From Paragonimus westermani (Eukaryota > Platyhelminthes > Trematoda > Plagiorchiida > Troglotrematidae): a stretch of DNA of 64,000 nucleotides. The translations under genes and the position numbers were made by a program. The notes under the pieces were generated by a model, which was not told the DNA's origin, made no database searches, and saw only the letters and a list, made by a program, of their open reading frames with translations. The stretch covers positions 154,623 through 218,622 of the forward strand of contig QNGE01000104.1 in the NCBI GenBank assembly GCA_008508345.1, in the 5' to 3' direction. Positions 23,536-37,000 of this stretch are shown here, in pieces. Position 1 is the stretch's first letter, and every line of letters starts with the position of its first letter.

Positions 23536-25092
23536 ATCCGACCTCTTCATTCAGCAGAAGTCCCATCAAATCTATCGTTCGACCCGTCCCTACTGCGCAC
23601 CTGCCAATGAGCCGTGACCACTATGAAGCCAGTGGAACTGCATGTGTTGACCTGAACATAGTAAAGTGTCAGGCAAGTGTCCTGGTATTTTGTAGTCTGC
23701 GGCGTCTAAAACGAGTAGTATAACACGATTTAAATGTGGGAAAACTAAAAGATAGTTCCCAAAGCCAGAACTAAACCACTTCCAAGCCAAACGTCCTTTA
23801 CGGTCACAACACCGGCCCAACGCCGTACCTCTGAGTCATTTACGGTAGGCGGTCCAGTGCATATTCTGGCCTACCTATCGCGTCAAAACCAGTGAATTAT
23901 TAGGTTGGTTGGCAGCTCCACCGGATAGTGTAGATATTTTGCTGTAACCTACATGGTCAAAAAAATTGGATGCGGCTAATGCATAAATACACGATATGCG
24001 AATCTCGAATACGTGGCACAAAACTTACCGAAACCCAAAACTGCAGATGGCCGTGTTCTCTATTTGCGAATGTATTTACTTTCAAACTAGAGATAACAGC
24101 AGACCAGTGTCTGGGTATATATAGATCTTGATTGGTCATGGAAAACCCCGCTTTAATTGACACGGGAAAAGTTGAATCGACCAATCAGAAAGCAATGGAG
24201 AAATATGCTCCGAAATTGAGTTTCAACACGTGGTGCGGACAGATGAGATTACGGACTGTAAATTCTTTTAGGATAGATCTCGTAATATGGTCTATTTTCG
24301 AAGAAGATTGACTTTCCTTAACGTTAGGGACGAATGTCTGCTGACTGAGAGCATCTTGCTGCCGTGTTTACGATGTCCCTCCGAATTACCTCCACGTACG
24401 CTACGCAAGTGTGTTTAAATATGTGTGCACATATTCTCCCATATTTCTGCGTGTGCTCTGCAGCCAGCAGAAGGACTTACATTAAAGTGCAACAGTCGAA
24501 GGAAACAGTTCATATGCTTTCCTTCAACTTCGTGATCTACACCTTTTCCACCTTACAATGTCTCAGTGTCGTTTTCACTTAACTTCATTTCAGTCTGAGA
24601 TGCCCCGTGGAGGTCGGTTAATATCTCTCCACTTGTCTCTAGCGTTGCCCAAGGTAAATGGTTCACACTAACACAGTGGGACAGAGAATGGCAGCGTATA
24701 CACCGTATCCAGCATTGCTCGAGGGCTTACACTAACAAGTATTCTCACCGGGTCGAACCAGTGAGCGTTCCCTGTACACGCCTGAGACATAGCTGCATTC
24801 GCCAAAATGGGGTGCTCGTTCTTTTTTGATCGTGTTCCAGCTGTCATAGTTCATTGACGTGTGCTGATCCGGCTCCGCTAGAATGTTTGTTGAATCAAGT
24901 TCTGATTCACTACTGGGATTTCAGCATGCTATATCTGTTTACGTTCTGTATTTTGCCCCGGAAATATCGAGCAATGCCAGCGAAACCCCTTGGATCATCC
25001 TAAGATGACACTAAGTCACGTGAAAATGATATCGAGACATTTTAAAGTGTAAAATGTTTGGACTACCATTCTGACACTTATTTAATCCCCAG

Positions 25093-25209
25093 GAGTGCAC
25101 AGTGTTGCTAAGACCCAGCTGGGCCAAAATAGTTGTTCACCATTTCACCGACGAGTGTCGGGACAGGCCGTTTGCACTTCAGGACAACCGGACCTCGGCA
25201 GATAATTCA
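25093..25209 (+). CDS. Candidate internal exon, unrecognised
   Basis: Bounded by a good acceptor (TTTAATCCCCAG) and an exact GTAAGT donor, 117 nt and open in phase 0. The peptide starts ECTVLLRPSWAKIVVHHFTD, continues ECRDRPFALQ, and ends TSADNS. Composition is protein-like and locally GC-richer than the flanks. A second frame is also open nearly throughout. No partner exon was found on either side and no family is recognised, so a decayed repeat cannot be excluded. Confidence 0.35.
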
Positions 25210-28200
25210 GTAAGTGATTTGTATGGTCCCATTGAATATCTCTTTAACTGTTGTCTGTCTGCACACTCTGCAATGTGCAAGCTTCAACGAACATGTTCCT
25301 AACGGTAGTCATTATCGGTAATATTGCTGCATTTAGCTGTTTACCGTGAAACTGCATTGTGGTGAAAATCTACTTGATTCACTGCTGATCCAAACCCCGA
25401 CACAACAGAGGATCTGACAAGCGGCCAATCCAAATGTCGCGTTAAAGTGTATCAGGATGGGACGAACGATCTCAGTGCTGTGCCTTCCGTTACTCGCCAG
25501 TTTGTTCCATACTGCACCAAATAACATACAGTTTGTATGTGCTAATACGATCAGTTAATGACAGACTGTGATTTCTTTAGTACTGTTGTACATCCATAAA
25601 TTCAGCGTCTCAACTCAAAAACTGCTTACTGCTACCAGTACCTGGTCTTCTCATTACTTGTGTGGGAGGTTTCAATTCCAGTACGATTTCTAGGGCTATT
25701 CGAGGTCCCTAATTCCGATCATCACATTCATCCTTACTCATTTTTGGCCTTAAGTCAGTCTGTGGTGTTCCTAACATGCAAAAGCTTGATTGCTGTACGC
25801 ATGTGTATCTAAGAAAGCACGGAACAATTTATTTGGTGTTCGAATATTCAAAGATGCTGTGCGCTTAGCGGTCGCCACATTCTGCAAGATTTTCCTTAGA
25901 TAACTGTGAGTACTCGTTACTTAAAGGAAACAATTAAGATTTTATCTAGCAATGAAATGTATTAGTTCACTTATCTATGTTCTTAAAATTCACCTCATGA
26001 TCGACCTCATCCTTGTTTTAATTGTTCGAAATTGTCTGCCAGGAACGACTCAAATGGGTAACTCGTGTAGCATAAACCCATTGATTGTATTAGCCACTTT
26101 ATGGTATGTGCTTCTATGGAATCGAAACCGGAGTTAGCAACGTGTTTAGATATCGCTAAGTACCTTCAGCCCCCACTTGCTTCATACCTTTTGCACGTAA
26201 TACCTTCTAAAGTGTTTTCATAGACCGCGTGCCCAAATCCGGTTATATCCTGTCCTGTACAACTCGAAGCCTAGTATTGTGCACTCGTAATACGTAACAG
26301 TTCTCTAAATCTGTGTAAATTTGACCCGGCCGACCTCGGACGGTTCTACACCAACAATATCTATGATTGCATGACACGATGTGGACAATTTTAGCATGCA
26401 CGAATTGACTTACCGAAGTTCAGTCGCTCGTTTGACTGGTCGGTCTGAAGTTCCACGGTTCTACGGCCTATATTGTCAAGGAGTGAACATTTGGTGTTCA
26501 TCAGAATCTCTGTCCTTTGCCGTCCAGCAGCGTCATGTTAGGCCTACGTGAACGAAAGCCGAAACTGGTCACTTTGTTCACAAACTGTTATACACCCCCC
26601 AAACGGTCTCGTGATTTGTAATGCTCAAAACTAAATGAGTTAAATTACGATTGCTTTTTTGCATGTTTTTTTGTCACACCGAAAGGTGTTTGCGATGTTC
26701 TACTCGCCGTAGTTCTCAGTTACCAGCCAACAAAAGGTGTACTGCGGGTTGTTATTCTGAGAGCCAATGGTACATTCTGAATGCACCCGGTGTGCATCAA
26801 AATTGTTTTCATACCTAATGAGAAAGAGACGTTTATAACATGCTTGATCTCCAGTGTTTGATGATACAGACACCGGATGTCTGCTTATTCATTCGGGTAT
26901 TCTGGAAAAATGGAGGTGTACCACACTTGACACGATAGCAGTTGGTTAGTTACGGAGTTTTCACATAATTGGGTTAAGGGATGACGGCGTACTCAGTGAC
27001 CTGTAAGATCACCTGGTTTATGATCTGTAGATATCTTTTACATTCTTAATCTACCGCCCTGTATCGTAAAAGTTTGAAAAGTGTTGATAAGTTGAACCAA
27101 AACTTCAAAATCAAAAGTCTAGCTGATACCTGACCGTGACATCGTTACTAGAAGAGTGAGGCTGTTAATTTGGGCTGCTGTTCAGCTTACAGCGACCAGA
27201 GGGACTTATAATTTTTTATACCGTTCTATACGGACTCCATACGCTCTCACTCGCGTCGAAAATTGTCGCATGACAAAATCGACCTTACATCATATCCGAT
27301 GAAGAGTTTATCAGACACTGTATAGCCGCGAACTATCCGCACATTAACGAGAACAAAGTTGGCCTTTTTGTATGGAGTCAGTCATATTTACATTCTGTCT
27401 CCTGTAGAACCCAGTATTGACGTCCATTACAAATTCCAAGCCTCGTCAACTTTCAGGGCGGATCGATTTTCTTTTTCCGAATCTCAGCTCAAGTGTCGGT
27501 CGAAACAAGTCTAATCACTGGATCTGGTGGTTTCATTTGTTGAGGTTGTTGCGCAATTCATCTTCTACCCAATATTCAGCGCTCATGAACCCGTTCGTCA
27601 TAATCACTGTAACGTCTGTGGGACTGGAGCTGTTGACCGTAGCACGAGGCTCATCAGGAGTGGTACAACATCGTGCGTCTGACTGGGAATCGTATCAGAC
27701 CTAATGGGTATCCTTGCTGGTCAGCCGTCCCCTACCGACTGTGAACCAGGACGAAAGATGGGCGATTGGGAGTAAATACCCGCGTAGTAGAGCATCTTAT
27801 TCTTCACAGTTCACGTTACCAAACTGAAGTGCACGCATTGAACAGGATTGTGCCGGATGCGACGATTAACGTCACCGGTGTCGGTGCCTCTGGCGCGCTT
27901 CTGTCTAAGGATAGTTGAAACGTTCTCAGAGGTGAACGAAATCCGCGGGTTCTGAGAGTCGCATCTTGAATACATCATGTAGCAGGTCGATACTTTTGAT
28001 GAATGTAATGTTCTGATTTATGTTTAGGCTGTTCACAGAGTGCGTGCGGTGTAACGAACATCTGGACGTTTTTCCAGCTTTCCTTGAGCTAGATTCCAGC
28101 AAGGGTCCAATCTGGACGTCACTGGTAAGCCACAGTGCAATGCGCTCGATAATTTCTGTTCTTACATTAAACTTGATGAAATACCCTCTCAGTAGGAATT

Positions 28201-30345
28201 GGGGGGGGGGCATTGATATCTACATTTATTCAGCCAAGTTGATCTTGTTCATACGCCTGAGATCAGCATACATTCCTTTAAACATCAAAATTAGTCGAGT
28301 ATCAAGGTAACGTCCCGTTTTTTGATGAGCTATTTGGCCTGGAGTTTGATTTTAATATGAAGAAGACAACTCGATTGAGCAGTATTGCGTTTTCGTCAAT
28401 CGGGGAAGTATGCTAAATCTAACTCTGAGTTCTAATCCACGTTGGCAATGACAATGGATATGATGGTACTCTAAAAGCTGTATACAATTTACGACTTTCT
28501 GGGAACAAGTCGTTCGGTATTTTCGTATACTCACAGGTCCTACCGTACTGTGTCCAGGCATGTGATCGCCTTATAGATTGACGGAGAACACGTCAGATGC
28601 GCTAGGCCTTAGCCGAGACTTGAAATGGCATTGATTCATTCTTGTTGCAATGTGACGGAGATATGTGAAGCTTGTTGTACCGGTGACAAACATTAGTCCT
28701 TGCTAGTAGTCATACTGAGTTAAATCATATCGTTATGGGGTAGGTGAATGTATGATTGCAATAAGCACAGTGACTGAAGGAAATGTTGTTATTCAACCAA
28801 ACCCATGAATCCCGTGAAATGACTGCCTATAGGTTCGATGTAAGCATTAACCTGCACATTACACATTAATCCTAAAGTTTCAAATAGTTCACCTTTTCAA
28901 ATGCACATTTTTCCCTAGATCGAAGCTCTTAGTGAGGTATTCCACAGATTATTTCGTTCCCATAGCATACTAGGCATGTCGCAAATAAGCAAAATTATAG
29001 TGGTCACTAGAACCGAACACCTTTACTTTCTACATAGCATCTCGAAAACATCCCGCATGCTCCGCATTGTCATGTGAATAGGAGTTTCTGTTAATCCATG
29101 TTCACCTAATTTTGTTTCGGGCACGCACTGTACTGCGAATTGGCTTGCGCAAGCGTGGAAAGCGATGATTAGAACTTTCAAAGACGAATAACATGATCTT
29201 TCTCTTTTTATTCAGTTGCTGCCCTTCTACCAAACGCGGGAACAAATGGCTGCTTGATAAGTCTTCTTTGTTAAAAAAAATGACTGCAATTTAGGAAAGT
29301 CAGTGTCAGATAGGTTTTATTTGACAGTGCTAAACAATCTGCATCAATCCCGAAGAGCAGTAAGAATTGCATTTCCTGGAAGACGTCTTTTGGGATCGTA
29401 CGTCGGATACAACAATCTACAATACTGACGAGCATCACTTTCCTAATCAAAGTATCACACCACCCGAAAAATTGATTTTGAACTGGAACGTACCAAGCCT
29501 AACTGAGAGTGTTACATATTTTAGACTCCAGTGTAACAGACTTATTGGATGACTTACTTTTGACGTACTCAGTTGTGCGTTAGTTAGCTGTGCCGCTTAC
29601 CCCAAACTTAGTAAATACATCTATTTATGCCAACTTACTTTATAAAAATTGTGGTGCTATCTAATACCTCAGAGCCGACTGAGTTTCTGCACAGTTCCAG
29701 TTAGTACTCTTAACATTTGAATTGATATACAACCTCCATTGAGTCTCAAACAGATAGCACAACTAACTTGCCAATGAGTTAGTGTCTCCAAGTAACTATA
29801 ATATGTGAGACGTTCCCGTCGTCCATCCGTTTACCTAAAGGCATCAGACGGTTTTCTAGGCTGTTACTATGTGGAAATCAAGGTTGTTTCACTGTCCATT
29901 CGATAGTTAAGCATTTTAAAAGGTATGGTAGCACATGTAGTAGTTGTTGTTTAGTGATCAAAATTCGTCAGAAACATGATCGGTTTCGTGGTTGTCACCG
30001 CCAATCAGATATGCGTGCCCAGTGAACTCCGACCAACTATCCTCCTCTAGGAACGGCAGATACGGAAATTTGTAGATTGTAACTCATTTGCGAGTTAGTT
30101 GAACCGTTTGTCTCCGATTCATCAAAGAATGTGGTACCATCTGAGATTTGCTACCATTTTCAGCATCTGTCGTTCCTGTAGCGGGGTGTGTGATCAAAGT
30201 TCCTGAGTTGTGCGTATATGGTGGGTTATAACCACGAAGCCGGTCATGTGCTTCCGACGATTTTTTTACCACTAAGCATCCTACTTATGCCACCTTACCT
30301 TATAAAGACAGTTTGTTGCAGTCTGTTTCCATTCATCCCACTAAT
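25210..30345. other. Intergenic stretch
   Basis: AT-rich DNA with no supported gene. A poly(G) run of 11 lies at about 28200-28210. A GC-richer patch at about 27410-27960 contains a 95-codon + strand ORF with no domain. A 22-bp motif at 29625-29646 recurs at 30285-30306. Confidence 0.5.
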
Positions 30346-30570
30346 ATGAGTTTGGTTAGGCTATTCATCGTGCTGACAGCTTACACCTCGGGATTGGTTT
30401 CAGCGCACTTACATTTAATAGCACTCAACCAAGGGTTCTGTTGTGATCGACGGATTTACATCACTGAGTTTTGCGATGATCAGCCTACCACGCTGGACGA
30501 GTACGTACTCGTCCTCTTAACTACTTTCAACCATTTGAGTAGGTTAAATGCAACGCAAATAACCGTCTGA
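30346..30570 (+). CDS. Candidate small secreted protein (74 aa)
   Basis: A single-exon ORF from the ATG at 30346. The first 20 residues, MSLVRLFIVLTAYTSGLVSA, look like a signal peptide: one Arg, a hydrophobic core, and a Val-Ser-Ala cleavage-like end. The predicted mature part has three cysteines in FCCDRRIYITEFC, an acidic patch, and a possible N-glycosylation sequon (NAT) near the C-terminus. A TATA-like TTATAAA lies about 40 bases upstream. An in-frame ATG at 30313 would add 11 residues and bury the signal. No family is recognised, and an ORF of this length can occur by chance. Confidence 0.3.
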   Translation: MSLVRLFIVLTAYTSGLVSAHLHLIALNQGFCCDRRIYITEFCDDQPTTLDEYVLVLLTTFNHLSRLNATQITV

Positions 30571-32729
30571 ATTTGCTCCGCGTGCCTTCTTCGATCCCAA
30601 GCTCGCGACTGTCCTGGAAACATGCTTGTCAGTCCGGAACGCGGATGCTATTCACAAGAAGCTCACGATAGTCGTCAGGTGGTTAATAATGAATAGCATA
30701 ACTTGAAAGATGTGTGCATTCCTTAGGACCCTAAAAGATTCCGTGTCCTATGGTCGACATCTGTTTTGCAATGGAAGACGCTGAGTTTCATTCATAAATG
30801 GGTTCTTCTTTCAATCTTTTTATTGTACAGTTCTGAAGTTGATCTCGGAGATTCTTTCCGCCACACCTCTGACTATTTTTCCGTGAGTTTGAGGAAACTG
30901 ACGTGATGAATGGTTGCAAATACCACGAAGATCGCTCGTTGATTGTGGCTGCTTTGAATTTCGAATGTAAACGTGACTGCCGCAATGTGGGTGCCTTTCA
31001 GATCAATTTTTCACTATATCGCCAAACACATCAATCATTCATTTAAAGGGTGGTCCGATGTGCTTTTATTTCCTGGATGTTAGCACGATTACTGTTCGTG
31101 AATCAGTTCGGTTACTATGATGTTTTGTAAAGTGTTTGCATTACTAAAACAACGAATTATCATGACAAGAACCACATGTTCAAATGGCCCTGGAACATGT
31201 TAGATAGTAGCAAATAAATGGAACCGAACTACGGAGAACCGCGGAACACTGATCTTTTACATACCGCAAAGTGTAGTTTGAGTGGTCCTGTTAAGTGTTC
31301 GAAAGTTTGTTAGTTGATACTGATCAACCGACATTTAAAAGCATCTGACCGTTAGTTTCCTCTTTTTATTCGTCAATCTACATGTATCGCTCACAAGATT
31401 GTTTTCCATGCAATCAGCATAAGAATACTAATTGTTTTTACGCGTCACACTTTCATGTCTGACAAGGGCGTTGGCAAACTGAATCCGAATCGTCGTTTGT
31501 GCTCTGCGTCTGCCATATTTGAGCGATTCAGTCAGGTTTGTCTTAGAACTGACTACAAATGTTTGAACTCATGTTCTTTAGATGAGTGATGTTGGTGCCA
31601 GGAAGTCCTTATCTTTGAGGTGTTAGGTTGATTTTAACGTCAAACCCTGTTCGTATAAGGTGGTTCTCTGAAAGTACACTGTACCATGACTCATAGAAAC
31701 GTAGTGATGTACCCCTCGAGTGCTTCAGCTCTCATGCGTGAGTCCACTGGTTGGTTTATCGGTCCAAGTCAGGCTTGCATATCGCCGATGGTGAAGGGCA
31801 GCTCGGGTCTAGTGAGTATTCCTCAAGCAACCAAAGGGCCAGACGTGTATTAGGTGATAAAAGTCAATCAATCTTTGCTGACAAATAAACAAACTACACT
31901 GAACATCAGCAGTGGGTTCTTCCGTGTAACTTTCATCCGCCTTTCTATGGCATACAAGGTTGCCGATACTCATCCAAGAACTAAACATATTTGTTGCGAT
32001 TTTTGAATGGATTAATGCATTTGTTAGTGTTCTAAAGAAGTATTCATAACGGCGAATTGTGGTGTAGTGAAGTCGGTGATGTGTGTATCTCATGTTGCAA
32101 ATAACGTGTAGTTTTCCTAAGGCACACCTGCGCCGCTTCACACATATATGTTGTAACAAAGAGTGACAGGACAACATTCGTGCGACGTCGCGTGGGCGAT
32201 TTGCCTGTAACGCGTTCACGTGTCTTCCGGAGTGTGTTCAGCCTCGCTGACCGCGGATTCACGCACATGCGTTCACAACTGCGATCGCCCACCTGGCACT
32301 CGTCTCAAATTGAAATTTAAACTCATGATTCCCCGGAGGGCAGGTGAAGTGAAAATGAAGAAAAAAAACTAATTTGTCTAGTTGCTGTCCTAACCCATGA
32401 GGAATAATTAGGGTTTAACCTAGTCAGATTGTCTTGGGACTTGTCACTGTGTCCCTAACAAAGTGAGCAGTAACCTCTGTTTCGTTAACCCCAACTGAAC
32501 AGAGAGGACACCTCAAAATCCAGATTTTCTATGGTTAGCAACCACTGTTTTACAAAAGGACTGCATGCCGGTACCTATAGAGGGAAGCTGGGGGTATGTT
32601 TGTTTGTTCAGTTTCCTTAGCACTTGAATTTTTCTTGAAAGTTATCTTTTCTAAATTTTGGTTCGAAGCCTATTGATGAGTTCGTTGGTGATTTGCGACC
32701 GCCTTTGCCGTTTTCACATGAAGATGCAG
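30571..32729. other. Intergenic stretch
   Basis: No supported gene. Two overlapping minus-strand ORFs (31809-32219 and 32044-32292) have basic, cysteine-containing sequences without a domain or splice context. Nothing else is evident. Confidence 0.45.
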
Positions 32730-32945
32730 TCATCACTTACGTGAGGTCAATAGCGCGGTGGTGAATACGGTTACCTAGTAAAAATGTGGCCGGAGTTCTA
32801 GTCCCGAAATTGGCAAGGATACGCACCACTGACGAGCTCTAATGAGAGCGAAATTCCAGTATAGTGCTTCTTTTGTAAAGGGTCCGATTGGAAATTCTAC
32901 AGGAATGCGAAAGCTGCGTTCAGTTGTGATGATGTTCAACTTACA
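32730..32945 (+). mobile_element. tRNA-like SINE, copy B
   Basis: Approximate bounds. The tRNA-like part includes GGTTACCTAGTAAAAATGTG and the B-box-like GGAGTTCTAGTCCC. It is followed by the family tail, with CTGACGAGCTCTAATGAGAG, CCAGTATAGTGCTTCTTTTG and a final GATGATGTTCAACTT. Copy A ends with nearly the same bases. The 5' module seen in the other copies is not recognisable here, so this copy may be 5'-truncated. Confidence 0.6.
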
Positions 32946-33369
32946 TAAAATAATGTTCGAATATGTAGATTACGTTTTAGTGCTGCTGGTATCCGCCAAG
33001 GTAGGCACGCAGGCATCATGATCTAGAAGGTGAATGCACGCTTACCGATTCACTAATTGTAGCTTTCCGGATAGATACACTCTTGTCACTCTGCGTTTGG
33101 CTCAGACGTGGAGGTATGATATGCGTTCCAATCTCTTGAATTCTCCTCTTTGTTGTCCAAGCCTATTGTGAAATATTATTCAGCCTTGGAGTTGTAAAGT
33201 TTGTTTTGCTTGACCACAACGAGTATCGAGCGCTATTTTTATTGATGGTTTTCTCCGTCCGTTTACTCCCGCATCCCACGCCCAAATTTTAAATCCGTTT
33301 ATAGTCATCGCCTTACTGTGGTTCGTCAAAACCTATCGACTGGTTGACATTTTAGTTCATCGCTTTCAT

Positions 33370-33660
33370 CTATGACTGGCCACTGGACTGATGACTCAGG
33401 TAGCTCGTTGTACCGAGTGAGCCTGAAGCAACGGCTATGTCCCATATGATGCATTGTTGTTCCGCTTCAGGAATGGCGATCCTGTTGAGGGGCGTGGCCT
33501 GATAGTAGGTGATCCATGTCGAAAGTGCGCACCTCCGGGCAAAACAAAACAGCCAGAATGGGCTTCCCTGCGAGGAAGTATGTGAGTAAGGCCGATACGG
33601 GTCACCGGATGTGTTCAAATATGGGATTCGATTTTTGGGAAGACTTGTGACTGCAGTCAA
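33370..33660 (-). CDS. Unassigned 96-codon ORF
   Basis: An open minus-strand frame in a locally GC-richer patch. It reads IPYLNTSGDPYRPYSHTSSQ, then GSPFWLFCFARRCALSTWIT, with a protein-like composition and no low-complexity bias. No domain is recognised. The upstream part could run to a splice site I cannot place. It may be an exon of an unknown gene or a mobile-element fragment. Confidence 0.2.
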   Translation of the reverse strand: MTAVTSLPKNRIPYLNTSGDPYRPYSHTSSQGSPFWLFCFARRCALSTWITYYQATPLNRIAIPEAEQQCIIWDIAVASGSLGTTSYLSHQSSGQS

Positions 33661-34007
33661 ACATCGAAATGTACACTTAAAGATTGTCTATTGACCCACT
33701 GCTAGATGTAGTCCATCAGGGTGCCTGTAAACCTCTGTATTCAGTCAACACAAGATGTATTATTGAAGGTCTCCTTAGGTCAACTTGAGTCTGTATGTGA
33801 CAAACTAATAATTAACGAAACATGTAACTTACAACCAAATGGGGTCTGTCCACTGCAATTAATCGTTAGCAGTTAACGCCCTAACATAACAGTTGCACAA
33901 AAATCACAGTTGAGCGGTCAGAAATTCGGACTTCCCTATGTTATTGAGGAAGGCGTAGCAGAGGAATAAGGCCAACACTAGGTACGTTCATACTCTTACA
34001 GACTTGG

Positions 34008-34076
34008 GAGTGGCCTGGTAAATAGTACGTCGCCGTCCCGCCTGACGATCCAGGGTTCGAGTCCCTTGGTCGCCCT
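34008..34076 (+). repeat. tRNA-like sequence, probably pseudogene or SINE head
   Basis: GGGTTCGAGTCCC forms a T-loop and B box inside an approximate stem (CCAGGG with CCCTTGG). CGTC and GACG can pair as a short anticodon-like stem. A box-like GGGAGTGGCCTGGTAAAT lies upstream. The acceptor ends (GGGAGTGG against GGTCGCCC) do not pair well, so a functional tRNA is unlikely. Confidence 0.4.
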
Positions 34077-37000
34077 TTTGACCCCCACATTACTTGTGGA
34101 ACTTGCGGTAGTTCAAAGTCTTTTTAACTGATCCTGCCAAGAGTCAGCAGTACTGTTGGATACCATAATACGCGTGATTTTCAGCTCTCTCTCCATAGAT
34201 TCGATAAGCATATTTTATGTTAATTCGCGCAAGCCTCGTTCAAACTTGCTACGGATGTGCACTAGTTGACCAACCACTTTCTCGGGGTGAATAATGTCGT
34301 CTGCTTTCGCTATAGGAGTCTCGGTGAACATTGTTCTGGTGAACATTGATGAACATCGTTCATTAGCCTAATCATCCTAACAAATGACCCTGATTTGGTA
34401 ATCCGATCCATCGAACTTGGTATGCTGACCAACAAACACCAAAACAACTGCCTTTCGATTGGAATGTAGTGCGTCACTAATCCATTTCAGTAAGTTAGGT
34501 GAGTGATATGAATGCCTTCACAGCATATGTTGGTGGCGATTCATTCCATATGTAGTTGTCATCTGGTAGGCTGTAAGAAGTTAGGTAATCTTCCGTAGTG
34601 TCACCGTCAGTCGTCCGAGCTGAAACAAACCTTGTTGCTGGCACTTTCGAAGTCGGACTGATGAGTGAATGGCACGTGGGGGGATGAGCTGGAAACAGCG
34701 ATTGAATGAATATTGAATTATCGAAAGTAACGTGAACGACGCTTGCCGGGTCGACTATTGCAACAAAAAATTGCTTACTTCCCCCTGGTCAAGTGGTCGT
34801 CATTTAATGCTCATCCGCCCCATTGTAGCTGGTCCCAGAGAAGGCTGTATAGCTCACAGAATATGTGCTTGTGGAATTCGTACGGACTGAATACGGTAAG
34901 CCACTTTTGTCTGGGTTTGTATTCAAGAGTGTACATTTCATTTTATCCCTAATAACAATTCTTGTGTTGCAGTTTTGCACAAATGGCAGAGTGCAATTCC
35001 GGTTGAAACGTGATTGCTCGACGAGGATAGGCTTACTCGCCAGTCCTCACATCAATTCAACTTTACCTGGCTGTGACTGAGCCCGTCCTGCTTTGAACGC
35101 TATCAGTCGTGAGAGGTAAGCGAACCCATTCACACACGTTTGGGCCGGCTTATCCTCATGTCATCACAGATGCGTAGCTCCCTCTCTGTTTCACATGACT
35201 GGAATTAACCCATTGTGAACAGTAGTTTGCGTGACAGATTCCGTCAACAGCACGAGTAGCTCTTCAGCTTCACTGATGAGGGTAGACATGCAACATCTAA
35301 GGAAGGTAACCCACATGTCTCTCTGAAACCGTAATCCAGTGGTCTGGACTACCATTCTTATGCTTGCTCATAAGTCTTGAATTCTTTCCGCTGGCGTGCG
35401 TCGTGCTGAGGATACTCAACAAAGTCGAAACAGCTCTACGCGCCACCTTGATGGTGGTCTGTGGAAGCATCTGCTGCAAGATCACCTCTCAACCCCGTAT
35501 TGGGCAGTAGTAGATGACTTCTAGTTTACAGACCAACCACAAATGAATAATCAATTTCGGCTTTTGAGGAAGTGAATCGTACCGGCCATGGAAATTAAAA
35601 CGGTGTAAATGTGTTAAACCAGAGTTCAGTAACCTACAGTTTGTTGGCTGACTCAACCCCCCATAACCCAAAATGAAAGGATACGCCGATAGAAATAGCC
35701 TATTCCACAGTCCCAACAAAAACAGTTTTGGTGTTCGGCAATGCTTACGTGTGCGACCAGGCTTTCTCCAAAAGGAATTATCTAGTTGATTGGTGCTTAT
35801 TTGATGGCATCTTGTATGTCGCCTCATTTCGCCTGAAATATACTGCTGAGGAATGTTCGCATGACAAATAGTGTCAGACATCAGTAATTTGTGTCGGTTT
35901 TGAATTCGCGACCTGGCTGTTAGTTCATTAGAATAAACAGTTAGTTTCTGTATATCGTCATCTATAATTCCACTTGTTAGGTCATGAGTGAGGTTTCGTA
36001 AATTGGGTGATAATGAGAATTCACACATGATACTCTTGGAAGTATGCACCTGGAAATGTATATCCATTATTCCCTCTAAGTGGTAGTCAACTTGATGTTG
36101 ATATGTTTACTGTGCACTATGCCCCATCACCGCATCGACGCTGTGTAGCTGGATGTTCCATGTTTTTATTCGGTATTCTTGAGTTTGTCATTTGCGTAAT
36201 GCATATGAATAGAGCAAAGTTAATAAAGTTCCATTTGGGGAACTAGGATGTCTGCAGGACCGTGTTTGGGTAATTAAATAGGGACGGTAGAAGTTGAATG
36301 TCACTCAGTTAACCACAGCTGTCGCAGTTCCATAGACATACCGCCCAGTCCCTCTAAAAAACAGACATGATACTCGGATTTTGCTTCTCTTAAACCTCAT
36401 CAGCAGAGCATACCCTTGCCGGGGCCGAAATTAAAATTTTGGCCAGGCTTTCATTCATCTCACATTAGACACGACTGAATTATCTTACGGAAACGCTCAA
36501 CCACATTCGCGTATGAGTAGTTGTGGTGAGTTGAAAACGCTTTGGAATCGCCGCTGTATCCTGCTACAAACATCATCCGGGCCACGTCCAGAAGAAAATT
36601 TGCGACATCTGTTCTAGGGTGAGAAGATCTTTGAATCAAAATGACATTGTAGCTTGGTCATCAGTCGAAGTACATGTAACTTTTGAATATTCAACATAGA
36701 CGAATATCTTCCCCAGATGATATGATGTTGCCACTGAAGCTCAGTTGGTCAATTGCTCTACCTCTTTGCGCGGGAGTTGAGACCAACAGGTACGTGTCCA
36801 ATGAGAGGTAATATTGTGGAACAGGGGATCTGAACATAGTACAAGGTGATGTTGGTTCTGTTTACCTGCGTGGATCCCGATTTAGCCCAGTTGAACGAGT
36901 TAACTTATTTTCTTAACCCTTCGTTCAGCGTGCAGCGTTTGCCTATCGGTGGTGATATGGATGACAGGGCATGGTGAGTCTGCGACACTCCTGTTCACCA

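Larger units (their letters stand above)
22085..25092. other. Intergenic stretch after gamma-tubulin
   Basis: Contains the gamma-tubulin 3' UTR and, beyond it, GC-richer repeat-like DNA at about 23170-23830. On the minus strand, 23590-23820 has a 76-codon ORF with a hydrophobic segment (NYLLVFPHLNRVILLVLDAA) and a GTGCGC donor-like end. I could not assign it. The rest shows only short ORFs. Confidence 0.4.

Noticed and set aside
34008..34076. Possible functional tRNA gene
   Set aside because: The B box and T-arm are good, but the acceptor stem does not pair and the anticodon arm is irregular.
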